Notes: generated by a model not told the origin, from the letters alone. A stretch of DNA of 64,000 nucleotides from Lymantria dispar (GCA_032191425.1 CM063455.1:31005501-31069500); one strand, 5' to 3'. Positions 34,939-45,163 are shown, counted from the first letter of the stretch. Program-made: numbers and translations.

Positions 34939-34951
34939 TCAATTTCGTGAC
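34939..34951 (+). repeat. Subterminal motif 1, left
   Basis: TCAATTTCGTGAC, repeated exactly at 39681-39693 next to the right inverted repeat. Candidate transposase-binding site. Confidence 0.5.
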
Positions 34952-35098
34952 ACTGATTTATTGACAAAATTAACCAACTTTTTGTATCACGAAGAGTAGT
35001 AATCTATCTTTAATCACTGGCAACACTGGTCATGTCACAAAAAGAAACATCACATTGACGCGCCGCCATTTCTTTTTTCATTGAGACACGGCAGAAGT

Positions 35099-35104
35099 TC
35101 AGTG
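35099..35104 (+). promoter_or_regulatory. Putative initiator (TCAGTG)
   Basis: TCAGTG matches the arthropod Inr consensus and lies 55-60 bases upstream of a good splice donor. No TATA box was seen; a downstream element was not convincing. Confidence 0.45.
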
Positions 35105-35159
35105 TGTGATGGTGAAAAAATTATCAATACATTATCGTGACGAGATCTTCGCAACAAAA
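35101..35159 (+). other. Putative 5' UTR exon 1 of transposase gene
   Basis: Runs from the Inr to the donor GTAAGT at 35160. The intron would be 35160-35756, ending TTTGGTTTCAG just before the exon that begins AATG. Leader introns are common in eukaryotic transposase genes. Inferred from splice signals only. Confidence 0.5.
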
Positions 35160-35309
35160 GTAAGTAGATTTTTAAGAATTCACCTACCGCAATTATAATA
35201 TACTTAAATTATGACAAGTACAATAGATTACGCTTTCAATCTACTAGTAAACGTGATTATGTTTTGAGTAAAAATATTTTTTAGGTTATGTTTTACATAC
35301 TAGTGACGA

Positions 35310-35324
35310 ACAATTTCCTGACAT
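35310..35324 (+). repeat. Subterminal motif 2, left
   Basis: ACAATTTCCTGACAT, repeated exactly at 39634-39648. Confidence 0.5.
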
Positions 35325-35342
35325 TTACTGACGTCAGTAAAT
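35323..35342. promoter_or_regulatory. 20-bp palindrome with CRE core
   Basis: ATTTACTGACGTCAGTAAAT is a perfect palindrome centred on TGACGTCA, the binding site of CREB/ATF bZIP dimers. It lies in the leader intron, where an enhancer could act. It could equally be a transposase-dimer site. Confidence 0.5.
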
Positions 35343-35757
35343 TTTAGACGATAAAGGTGTGGTCTCATGTGTAAAGAATGAAAGTAAGGTATTAAAATGA
35401 GTTTATATGTAACGAATAAAAATAAAGGAGAGAAACGGTATTATAAGTTAGGTACCGCGCGCAAAATTAAATTAATAATAAAAATAACTTTTTCATGTAT
35501 GTACATAATGCTTCATTTTTATTTATTGCTACACAAAGTCTTCTCAAGTCAAATATTTATTATTTAATATTAGTTTTAATTTTATTTTCTCTTATAAATA
35601 TCAGACTTTGCGTGTAACAAAAAATTGGATGTCTAGAAAAAAATAATAAAGGCTTACTTTATTGCATTTAGTGTTTATCGCTTTCCCACCCACACTAGCG
35701 ATACTTACTTTTGTTTTTAGTTTTATTAAGATATCCAACATCTTTTTTGGTTTCAGA

Positions 35758-38700
35758 ATGCCACTGACCGGTGCCGAACGGCAAAAAAAATACATAGAAA
35801 AACTTAAACAGCAAAACCCTGAAAAATATGAAGAAAAAGAAAAAAAACACCTGGAGAAAGTGAAACAAAAACAAAAAAAAAATATCAACTCTTACTGATA
35901 GTGAAAAAGAAGCTCGAAGACAAAAATGGAAAGAAGCTAATGATAGAAGAAAAGAAAAGAATAAGCAAGCAGAAAAGCTAAAAAAGGAAGAAGATTTACG
36001 GCAAAAAAGAGCAATCTATTCAGCTAAACGAGTCTTATACATAAAAGCACAAAATACAAAACTTAAGCAAGAAAATAAAAAGCTTCACGAAAAGGTGAGT
36101 AAAATGACGAAGAGAATGGTTTTAATGAAAAAAAGCATTTATAGAAAAAACATATGTATTGAACATCTCAAAGCTAAAAACCGAAATCTAGTTACAGCCA
36201 CAGATAACCAGCCTGTAGATAGCAATTTTCTTGAAGAAAAAGAATTAGAAAAAGCAACTCCGATGTCAAAAGCAAGCAGTTTTGTCGAAGAGATTGTTAT
36301 AAGTGAAGAGGATAAAGAAAAAGTTAAGCGAAAAGTTTTCGAAATAAACGTCATTTCAGAATCTTTGAAACAACAGTATACCAATGCAGACACAAACAAT
36401 GAAAAAAGGGTACTCAAAAAGGTGGTTAACAACGATTTTGTAAAGAAATATAGTTTAACTACCAAACTATCAACAACTTTAGGGTTAAAGGGACGAATTA
36501 GAAATGATGATACAGTGAAAGAGGCCAAAGAAAAAGACAATATTAAAAAAATCAAGGAGTTCTTTTTACGCGACGACGTCAGCCGTGCCACAGCAGGCCG
36601 AAAAGAATGCAAAACTCTTAAAAAAGATAAACAACAGAAACGCTTTCTTTTAGATTCCATGAAAAATCTGCACGCCAAATATAAATCGGAAGGTGGAAAA
36701 GATTCTTACACTACATTTACTCGGTATAGACCATTTTACGTAGTAAATCCTACTCTCAACGATCGAGAAACTTGTGCTTGTGTTAAACACAGCAATTTAA
36801 TACTGAAGGCCGAAAAGCTTAAAGCTTTAAAAATAATACCGAGTTGTAAAGTCACCGATTTAGTCACGGAAGTATCTTGCAGCCTTGAGTCTAAACAATG
36901 TATGTATAATACATGCCCATCTTGTATGTCAAAGTCCATTCCAGTTTGTCTTGAAGATAATACCAATAACATCAATATCACTTGGTTTGAGTGGAAGTTA
37001 AAAAAGCACGAGTATATAAAACATTTAACAAATGGTGAAAGAAAACCCATGACTACCAAAAAAATTGTAAAAGATGTTATAAGTGGTACCATTGGGGAGC
37101 TAATTCAAGAATTTAACAAAGAATTAGGCGTTTTCAAGAAACACTATTACAATATTGGTCATCAGCATAAGACTCTACAAAACTGCATACGGAACCTATC
37201 TGAGGATGAAGTAGTCATAATTTGTGACTTCTCAGAAAATTATGCCGGCAAATTACATAAGGAAATACAATCCGTTCATTTCGGTGGAAATAGAGAACAA
37301 ATTTCTCTCCATACGGGAGTAATTTATAGTAAGAACAACAATCCCACATCGTTTTGTTCTGTATCTCCATGTTGTGACCACGATCCTGGAGCGATTTGGG
37401 CTCACCTTTCACCAGTTTTTGAATATGCAAAACAAATAGTACCTTCCTTAAAAGCTGTACACATGTATTCTGATGGCCCCGCCACACAATACAAACAGAA
37501 AAAGAACTTTTATCTTTTTAGTAAAAATGTTGAAGAGAGAACTTTGGATTATGCTTCCTGGTCCTTCTTTGAAGCATCGCATGGGAAAGGTGCGGCCGAT
37601 GGGGTTGGTGGAGCAGTTAAAAGAACTTTGGACGATCTTGTAGCTCGCGGAACCGACATTCCTAATGCAACCATCGCCTTCAAGATGTTGAAGGAATCAG
37701 AAAAAAGGTGAAACATTTTTTTATATCAGAGGAAGAAATTCGAGAAATGCAACAAAAAGTTCCCGATGAGTTGATTGCGTTGCCAGGTACAATGAGAATT
37801 CATCAGATTATCACAACTGCAAAGCAAGGTTCTGTCCTATATCGAGACTTAAGTTGCTTTTGTGGCCCAAAAAAGGGTTGTTGTGCATGTTATGAACCAA
37901 AAACATATGACTTAATATCAACCCATAAATCAGAGAACAGACAAAATAAAAGCGAAGACCCAAAATAACTTTAAAACGAATAAACAATAAAAGATCTAGG
38001 TCAAACTCATCTGACAGCGATGATTATGATAGTGACGACATTCCCTATGCAGATTCAGATGACAGTACTTACTATGAAGAAGATGCTATGCTTGAAGAGA
38101 TACTCGATATAGAAGAACTTGAAATAAATGCAGATAGTATTGAGAACATTGAAGAAATGAAAGCTGAGCACATTGACGCTTTTAATATTGAAGAAAATGA
38201 CCTGGAAATAAACACAATTGATAAATTCGATCAGAATTTTGATAATGACCTGACGAAAACAAGAAAAGAAGAGAAACCAAAAGCAAATGAAGGGCAAATG
38301 TACCATACTCAATTGATAAACAGTCATGCAAAAGAGCTGAGAGTAAAAAGTAATGGTGAAATGAAGATGAATGTTGACGAAGAACCGGAAATGGGTAGTG
38401 ATGCTGAAAATGATGAGATGATGATAGATCTACTAAACCAAAAAGAGAACTCACCTCCTTGTGCAAGCATTAGTAAGACATGCCAAGTAACTGAAACTTC
38501 GGTGAAAATATTGACTCAAGTAGCAGTAAACATGACATTAAATGAAAAAACAGGCAAATTGCAAATAATACCCGTAAAAGAAGATAATGATCTAGAGAAA
38601 ACAAGAAAAGATAAACAAAAAGCAAATGAAAGGCAAATTTACGATACACAATTATTGATGGACAGTCATGCAAAAGAGCTGAGAGTAGAAACAAGTGACT

Positions 38701-39374
38701 CAAGGATTATGAAAAGAAAAATGGTAGCAGAGGAAATTCTAGATGCGGATACTCCGTTAATAGCAAGTGAAGCAGTAAACCTAAAAACAGAAATAGACAT
38801 AAAGGAAACTAAAAGAGAAGTGAAGATGAATGTCGACGAAGAACCGGAAATGGCTGATGATGATAAGATGATGATAAATCTAATAAGTCAAAAAGAGAAC
38901 TCACCTCCTTGTGCAAGCACTAGCATTAGTAACTCAACACCGAAGGGAGTATTGACTCAAGCAGCAGTAAATATGATATTAAATGAAAAAACAGGCAATA
39001 TACAAATAATACACGTAAAAGAAGTTGAAACTGAACCTATCATTGGAAATCAGGTTAACTTTCAGGACGAGAAAACCGAGACAAACCAATGGAAAATAAA
39101 TAATACTGTATTGATCAGATATTACATTAAAAAAACCTGGAAATATTATATCGGTACAATTGAACAGATTGATAATACTAATAAAAGTTATAAGATTAAT
39201 TACTTCAAAAGCATCCGTCAAAAGGGTAATTTGAAATTTACAAAGCCAAAAGTTACCAAAGATATTGATATAGTACCACAAGATTGTATTGTTAAACATG
39301 TTAAATTGTTACAAATATCAAAAGAACGTCAGGAGTTTGTATTAGCCAACGAGGAAGATACACTATATTTTTAA
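35758..39374 (+). pseudogene. DDE-like transposase, about 1,200 codons, three frameshifts
   Basis: The start is ATG at 35758, one base after a spliced exon would begin. The product opens MPLTGAERQKKYIEKLKQQN, a basic N terminus rich in K and E likely to form coiled coil and bind DNA. The frame shifts in an A10 run (35873-35882), continues in the frame of 36095-37711, shifts again at an A6 run (37701-37706), runs to 37968 and resumes in a third frame from about 37950 to 39374. Numbering from 36095: FFLRDDVSRATAGRKE near 158-173; Cys/His cluster C227, C229, H232 and five or more Cys near 260-285; CDFSENYAGK with D378; YSDGPATQYKQKKNF with D460; FFEASHGKGAADGVGG with E493. The spacing of the last two (32 residues between) fits DD(E/D) transposases. 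Then come a Cys-rich SCFCGPKKGCCACYEP block, an acidic linker with internal duplication, and a C-terminal SH3/Tudor-like module (YYIGTIEQIDNTNKSYKINY). Confidence 0.75.
38244..39025 (+). repeat. Internal duplication in the acidic linker
   Basis: Two unequal units (about 38244-38583 and 38584-39025) share, in order, KTRKxxxxKANExQ, SHAKELRV, MNVDEEPEM, QKENSPPCAS and LNEKTG. It probably arose by tandem duplication within the coding region; unit 2 has about 35 extra codons. Confidence 0.75.
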
Positions 39375-39445
39375 CTTGTATTTCTTAATTTTTGTTTTTT
39401 AGTTACAGTTGACCCTATGGTCAATGTAGCAATGGAGCTTTTTTG

Positions 39446-39451
39446 AATAAA
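39446..39451 (+). terminator. Polyadenylation signal of transposase gene
   Basis: AATAAA 72 bases after the stop at 39372-39374, within the element. Confidence 0.6.
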
Positions 39452-39633
39452 ACAATGATTCATTTTCAAATTCATTTTTCTTTCTTCCAGTGTTCCTAAG
39501 TGCTTAAGTTTTTAAAGCTATTTCTCACAAATTATAGTCTGAAATTAAATATCTTGTGTGTATATCCCTCTAAATAAATATTTACACCGTTACTACTACA
39601 ATATTACCTCTTTATGAATACAGCCTTACTTCT

Positions 39634-39648
39634 ACAATTTCCTGACAT
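39634..39648 (+). repeat. Subterminal motif 2, right
   Basis: Same orientation as the left copy at 35310-35324. Confidence 0.5.
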
Positions 39649-39680
39649 CCAATACAATTACCTAACGAAACAATTTAGTG

Positions 39681-39693
39681 TCAATTTCGTGAC
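39681..39693 (+). repeat. Subterminal motif 1, right
   Basis: Directly adjoins the right inverted repeat, whereas its left partner is 388 bases inside the left one. Confidence 0.5.
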
Positions 39694-39718
39694 GTACACA
39701 TATTTTGAAAATGACTCA
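39694..39718 (-). repeat. Right terminal inverted repeat
   Basis: Inverse of 34527-34551. Confidence 0.9.
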
Positions 39719-39880
39719 TATAGTGGCAAAACTGCTGAGGTGTAGTGAATATGATATAAAATTGCTATACATACCTTTTTGTTGCCACCAAAATTCTCAG
39801 AAGATACCCTTAACAGTGGCCATTACACCGTTGAGGGCGACACTTTGACTTACTGACAGACCATTACTGACATGAAAAAA
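39719..39880 (+). repeat. Local duplication, right half of interrupted copy
   Basis: Continues the 34403-34526 flank and aligns with 34146-34310 (GCTGAGGTGTAGTGAATATG versus the equivalent in the intact copy). Confidence 0.65.
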
Positions 39881-40101
39881 CTGAGAACTTGAAAAGATAA
39901 TTATAACTCGACACTGGCAAAAATGGCTCGTATTTGTAGCTGATTGCCAAGATAAAAAAGAAGAAGAAGAAGAACAGAACTAAAAAGACAATGTCATTGA
40001 CGAGACAAGTGGAAGTGGATTTTTTAATTCCATCAACCATTTATTGGTTTCAATCGATGATATTTGGCATATGGTATAGGATAGGTTAGGTTTGGTCTTA
40101 T

Positions 40102-40196
40102 AAGATAGGTGACAGCATAAGCATACAATTCGTCACCCCCTTTTTTGCCTGTTGGTGTCACAAAAGACGATTAAGAGATGTAATATGCAAATAATA
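40102..40196 (+). mobile_element. SINE A head half
   Basis: AGGTGACAGCATAAGCATAC to GATGTAATATGCAAATAAT; truncated where SINE S begins. Confidence 0.65.
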
Positions 40197-40415
40197 TACG
40201 ATAAGACAGATGGCGTAGTTGTTAAGATAGTGATGTACAGCGCCAGTGTCAGGGGTTCGAATCCCACGCGGGACAACAGACAACACTTTTTGCGATCCAT
40301 AAACTGTTGTTCTGAATTTGGATATAATTTGTAGTCGTTAGTTATGTTTGTAAAGTCCCCCGCAATACAAGGATTATTTCCTTAGTGCAGAGTGTTGTCT
40401 TTGGAAAAAAAATAT
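40197..40415 (+). mobile_element. tRNA-derived SINE S, best copy
   Basis: Polymerase III promoter boxes are visible: an A box in TGGCGTAGTTG and a perfect B box GGTTCGAATCC at 40254-40264, spaced like a tRNA. The 3' body carries CGCAATACAAGGATTATTTC. It is not a tRNA gene: the acceptor stem does not close and the body continues 150 bases. Confidence 0.75.
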
Positions 40416-40446
40416 CGATGCAGGAAAAGAAAATATAATAGAGGAA

Positions 40447-40590
40447 ATTTTTTTGGTGAACTATAGTCATCGCACACCCCGTCCATTCCGTCTGTGACGA
40501 AAGGGCGACGTTTGGGCCTATAATCCACCTTATTCCTCACCTTTACTATTGAGCGGACCACCAGTACCGAGTTCCTTGTCCTCGAAAATG
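40447..40590 (-). mobile_element. R1-type 3' UTR fragment, diverged
   Basis: GTCATCGCACACCCCGTCC and GTGACGAAAGGGCGACG blocks. Confidence 0.6.
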
Positions 40591-40920
40591 TAGAGAATAT
40601 TGTATTACGTACAACTTAATTAGATAAACTTAAGTTAGAGTATCTAAGTTGTATTAGTTCAAACATAAATCCGTCATCGCATTGAGTGGTGCAATGTGCT
40701 CCGGATGTTGTGTCGTCGCCGCAGTCGCAGGTCGCGTGTCGCAACGACAATTAGTCGCGCTTATTACTTGTTTGTCGCGTCGCGATATATTATGTCTCGG
40801 AGATGTTACATTAGGTTGGTAACACAACGAGCTCGCGAATAATAATGGGGTGAATAGTTTACTGGAAGGGTTAAATGAATTGACATTTGTTTAAATGCCT
40901 GTCAGATAGTAATAATTTTT
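40591..40920. other. No gene recognised
   Basis: Has a CG-rich island (GTCGTCGCCGCAGTCGCAGG near 40710) without coding. Confidence 0.35.
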
Positions 40921-40922
40921 TT

Positions 40923-41151
40923 TCTGTGTGGTAACGGAGAATAAATACAATTCACAACTCCCTATCTTACCCGTGGATGTCGTAAAAGACGACTAAGGGA
41001 TATAAAATGCGCATAACATTTGTGCGAAAAAATGAAAACTCGAAATGAAACCCTATACCAACACATCAGTAGATCAAATTCCCTCCCATTGCGGAGGGGG
41101 CCCGAGCCCGACAGTGAGACGTATGTGGGCTGCGATGATGATGATGATGAG
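40923..41151 (+). mobile_element. SINE A copy, full length
   Basis: CTGTGTGGTAACGGAG head, intact GTCGTAAAAGACGAC hairpin, GCGATGATGATGATGATGA tail; one of the cleanest copies. Confidence 0.9.
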
Positions 41152-41177
41152 TAAAAGTTTCTAATAGTAAATGTAGT

Positions 41178-41741
41178 TCTGTGTGGCGACGGAGTAAGAA
41201 TACAATTCAGCAGCCCCTTTCTTGCGCGTGGGTAAGACGTCCATGGGATTACAATGACGGATTGATGGCTGCTCTAGTAGTTAACTCGTGATCGGGTGCC
41301 GCTTGTGGGATCTGGTCCAGCCATAATCATTTGAATTATATTAAGTATCTTGCGGTTCGAAGGGCATCACACTGGAGTTAGTTCTTACAAAACATGTACA
41401 CAATTGTATATTTAATAAGAAGAAAAAAATAATTTAAAATAATAGACAACCCCACTGAGTTTCTTGCCGGATCTTCTCAGTAGCGGTCGCGTTCCGATCC
41501 GGTGGTAGTATATTTTTTTTAGAAATTGTAAACCCGACAATATGTAAGTGCCCTCTCGGGGTTTATGCATAATAGATAATTTGAATTTGAATCGGATAAC
41601 ATCTATGCAAGAGAAGGTTAACTCGAAGTAAAACTCTATACCAACACATCTAATCAGCGTGGTATTTGAGATTAATTGCCTTCCCCTTGAGGAGGAGGCT
41701 CGAACTCAATAGTGAGATGTATATGAGCTGTGATGATGATG
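41178..41741 (+). mobile_element. SINE A copy split by a LINE
   Basis: Head 41178-41250 and body 41593-41741, interrupted by the LINE fragment at 41262-41592. About 35 bases of the SINE at the junction are missing. Confidence 0.7.
41262..41592 (+). mobile_element. CR1/L2-like LINE 3' fragment
   Basis: TGCTCTAGTAGTTAACTCG through CTTGCCGGATCTTCTCAGTA to the TTTGAATTTGAA tail. Confidence 0.8.
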
Positions 41742-41796
41742 GAAAAACAATAAAAATATTTAAATCACAATAGAATGTAATAAAATGTTATATTAG

Positions 41797-42024
41797 ACAT
41801 GACAGAGTTAGAGTACAATTCACCACCCCCTTTCTTCCTCGTGGGTGTCGTAAAAGTCGACCAAGCGATATGATTTCCATATAACATTTATTCAAGAGAA
41901 GTAAAACTCGAAACAATACCCTATGCCAACACATCTGACCAGCCTGGTATAGTGAATCCGTCCTATATTGAAGGAAACCCGAGCTCAATAGTGAGGCATA
42001 TGTGAGTTGAAATGATGATTATCA
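41797..42024 (+). mobile_element. SINE A copy
   Basis: Full length with a short tail; the hairpin has one change (GTCGTAAAAGTCGAC). Confidence 0.8.
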
Positions 42025-42505
42025 GAAGGAGTTGGTCGATGTAAAGCTCTTAATCGTCTTTTACGACACTACACACTGTCATTACACAGCAAAAATCTAT
42101 ATAGATTATAAATATTTTATTTCAACTCGGCTTCAATATATTTTGAGTCATAACTTTTCACTGAATATTAAAATTTAATTTAAATAACCGAGTTTACTTT
42201 TATACAAGACGTATACGTAATAATATTAAATTAATCTGCTCGATAGTAAAGCTAACAAGAACAGCACACAAATATTTTAGTATGTACATTAAAATATGTT
42301 GATGCGTTTGCAATATTTTGAATATTTTATAACTTTGTAATAACGTTCTAACGAATTTTACAGTTATTTTGTAGCAGAATATATTTCAGACTTGTTATTT
42401 TATTAAAACTTGAATATAATCAGTCTAGAATATAAATAAGATCATAGAAATATATGTACATATCTGACATATGATAACTAAATTAAATATGAATATTAAT
42501 AAATT
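42025..42505. other. AT-rich, no gene
   Basis: A small SINE A trace on the minus strand near 42050-42070 (CGTCTTTTACGACAC); otherwise nothing. Confidence 0.4.
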
Positions 42506-42522
42506 ATTAATATAAATTCAAA

Positions 42523-42791
42523 TTTGCTGTGTGGTGGCGGCTTCGAATACTACCAACCCTTGCTTTGCTCGTGGGTGTCGTAAAAGACGACTAAGAGCCG
42601 TAGATTGACCCGGACCAACTCCATCTGGTACCATTTGGGTCAACGATTACATTCCCAAGGAGGGTTGACCTCAGGCAGGCGGCCGGTCATAAAAGTCATT
42701 GCCGAAACTTTTTGCAATATGTCAAAACAGATGACATATTGCGTCAACCCCAAGTAATTGGGATAAGAGCAGGATGATGATGATGATGATG
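42523..42791 (+). mobile_element. SINE B copy 2
   Basis: Flanked by a perfect 17-bp target duplication (42506-42522 and 42792-42808). Confidence 0.93.
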
Positions 42792-42892
42792 ATTAATATA
42801 AATTCAAAGTTAAGATAACTTTCGTATATGACTAAAAATAAATGATAAATTTTATTATCAAAGTCAAATAAATATTATGTAGTGCATATATA

Positions 42893-43058
42893 TGCCGTTG
42901 GGCCAACCACTGACGACCAGTCACCCCGGTGGTCGGCCAACGACGAAGGCGGTGTCACGGGTGGGTTACGGGACCGCGCGCGCCGCCCCTCTCTCCTTTC
43001 ATCCGCGCACCGGACGGAGCCGGGCGACGGGTGCGCTTACCGTAGCCCACCCCCAAAA
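42893..43058 (+). mobile_element. R1-type 3' UTR fragment
   Basis: GTTGGGCCAACCACTGACGA to GTAGCCCACCCCCAAAAAA. Confidence 0.75.
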
Positions 43059-43255
43059 AATATATTACTATACCATTTAATAATCAGTAACATCATGCAT
43101 TGAATAATATATGTCTAATCATCAACGTCGATACTGATACATAGACGAATGAGGACTGCATAGATGATGTAAAGTTCAAGATACCTACCTACCATCAATC
43201 ATCAAGTGTCAAGTGTCACGGCTTCAATAGTTATTTTAGAATTATTTTGGTTTCC

Positions 43256-43497
43256 TCGTATGGTGACGGCGTAAGAATACAATGCAAAACCCCTCTCTTG
43301 CCCTTGGGTGTCGTAAAAGTTAGTCGTAACTAAGAGATATAATATACAAGTAACATCGATGCAAGAGATGGAAAACTCGAAATTAAATCCTATTCCAATA
43401 TGTCTGATCAGCGTGGTATAGTAGGTCAAATTCCCTTTCGCAATGAAGGAGGGCCGAGCCCAACAGTAGTACCTACCCAGACTGAGATGATGACGAA
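43256..43497 (+). mobile_element. SINE A copy
   Basis: Full length with a small insertion beside the hairpin. Confidence 0.8.
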
Positions 43498-43704
43498 TGA
43501 CATGATGTCTTAAAAAAGAAAAAAAAAGTGTGTAAGAAGTTCTACTTCTTTGGCGTAACAATATATTTTCTTTCTTTTTTAATTTTGTCCTTCGCGTTAT
43601 CCTACTATTGTAGAAAAACGACACTCATAATAGAAAAAAAAAAAGATATTTAATACATTGAAAGTTTTATTATATCTCGTTGACATTGTGACGATGTGTG
43701 CTCA

Positions 43705-43797
43705 CATCGTAAAAAATGTTGACTAGCTAACTTCAGGATGTCGGTTTTTCATGACAGTGTGCGCGCTTCGTAAAAATTTACTTTCATCATTTATCCC
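43705..43797 (+). repeat. Dispersed repeat J, copy 2
   Basis: GTTGACTAGCTAACTTCAGG and GTGTGCGCGCTTCGTAAAAA as at 1012-1112. Confidence 0.6.
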
Positions 43798-44105
43798 TTT
43801 TTTTGGTAGACTATGGTCTGGATACAGCTCATCCGATCCGCGCGAAGCGACTGATGGGCGGCGTGCGGCCCCATAACCTACTTATGCCCTCACCAACATC
43901 ATTGGGCCGACCAATGATACCGATTCCTTGACTACTGTGGCCGGCCCGACAGATTACCCTTTTGGGTATCGTCCTGTTCGACGCCCCGGCAACACGACAG
44001 TGCAGGAGCATCGCCCTCAGGCGGTCGGCCTCTGTGTGGGCGACGGACTAATCGCCAGCCCGTCCACCCGCGGGTTCGGCTAGGATGGCATCAGGCGCAA
44101 GTCTC
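43798..44105 (-). mobile_element. R1-type 3' UTR fragment
   Basis: T-run at 43798 onward to GGCTAGGATGGCATCAGGCG; more diverged than the 8783 copy. Confidence 0.7.
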
Positions 44106-44689
44106 ATCATTATTCCATTTTTTTTTTTCATTTTTTTAATAGAATAATAACTTCAAATAATTCATAAATAGATTCGCCCTCAGTGTGTCCTCAACATAAA
44201 CACCATATGTGACGTCTCGAAATCACTAGAGTAGCATTGTCAGGAGAGAGTTATGTGCGCGATTATATCAACGCATTTGTGTACACGACTGTATGTTAAA
44301 TCCATACTGAGTGATTTGACGACGTGAATATACCACACACTTTATAATACATCGCGTCTTTAGTTAAATTTAAAATTTTTATAACTCTTGTTTAAAGTGC
44401 AATGTATTACAATTATGTTTTTGTAGTATTCCGTTTTGAGTTTAGTAATATATTTTTTTTTTGTTTTTGAATAACATGTCGTTTAATGGGTTTTGGAGAA
44501 ATAAAAATATTTTACGACAGCCATATTAATTTAAATGCGATAATAAATTGTATTTAATATGCTTACTACAAGGAAGTTTGAAGAAAATCTATGGGTGGTG
44601 TGAACATGAAGAAAGTCTCTTAAAAAATGAGTATAGAAGGAAGAAAAGACAGAAATAGCATAAAGAGCGTAGTAGTACAAAATATTTTG
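44106..44689. other. No gene recognised
   Basis: AT-rich with T-runs at 44120 and 44452; nothing identifiable. Confidence 0.4.
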
Positions 44690-44840
44690 TTTTTAGGAGG
44701 TGCTATTATCGGCCCGCACGCTATCCGTACAGGGCGAAGAAAGGGCGGCGCGCGGCCCCATAACCCACCGTATTCCTTTCCCTTCGCCACTGGACCGACC
44801 ACTGGCACCAAGTTCCTTGACATCCGTGGCTAGCCTAGCT
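44690..44840 (-). mobile_element. R1-type 3' UTR fragment
   Basis: GAAAGGGCGGCGCGCGGCCC and CCACTGGCACCAAGTTCC blocks. Confidence 0.7.
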
Positions 44841-44846
44841 GGACAC

Positions 44847-44912
44847 CCTTACAAAAATACAATACAAAAACACTCTACGTTTACAGGTTTTTTGTATCGT
44901 ATTTTTGTAAGG
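44847..44912. repeat. Inverted repeat, 24-bp stem
   Basis: Arms 44847-44870 and 44889-44912 match 23 of 24 with an 18-base loop. Confidence 0.9.
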
Positions 44913-45061
44913 TACAGGACATCGCAAAATGTATACAATAATAAAAATATATTCCTAGATCTAATTAGAATGCCGTTTTTTATCTATTACTCTCATAAAT
45001 AAAAAAAATCTAAATTTGTGTTGCGAGAGATTTAAAAAAAATTAACTGACTCAAATTACAT

Positions 45062-45163
45062 TCAGCGCCAGAATAACAATTTGTGGATTGCACAATGTTG
45101 TCTTGCGTGGGATTAGAATCCACGGGACTGGCACGGTAGCTCAGTAACTTAGCTGTCATCCAA
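45062..45163 (-). mobile_element. SINE S fragment
   Basis: On the minus strand it has a GGATTCTAATCCCACG B-box region and the downstream ACAAATTGTTATTCTG block. Confidence 0.65.

Larger units (their letters stand above)
34527..39718 (+). mobile_element. Complete 5.2-kb DNA transposon, family not recognised
   Basis: Bounded by 25-bp inverted repeats (34527-34551 and 39694-39718; 23 of 25 match) that begin TGAGT and contain TTTTCAAAATATGTGTAC. The flanks carry a TATA direct repeat (34523-34526 and 39719-39722), consistent with a 4-bp target duplication, although TA or ATA cannot be excluded in this AT-rich site. Inside are a putative promoter, a 5' UTR exon and intron, a long DDE-like coding region, a polyadenylation signal and subterminal motifs arranged symmetrically. 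A 4-bp duplication and DDE core recall the Sola superfamily, but this is a weak analogy from memory, not an identification. Confidence 0.8.

Noticed and set aside
36086..36100. Splice donor AAAAGGTGAGT inside the transposase
   Set aside because: The downstream frame continues the lysine-rich coiled coil without a stop, and no matching acceptor improves the reading frame.
37700..37732. Mini-intron to explain the frame change
   Set aside because: GT...AG boundaries exist but would give an intron of about 22 bases, too short for animal splicing; a one-base loss in the A-run is simpler.
40197..40270. Possible tRNA gene
   Set aside because: The B box is perfect, but no closed acceptor stem is seen and the same sequence continues into a dispersed SINE body.
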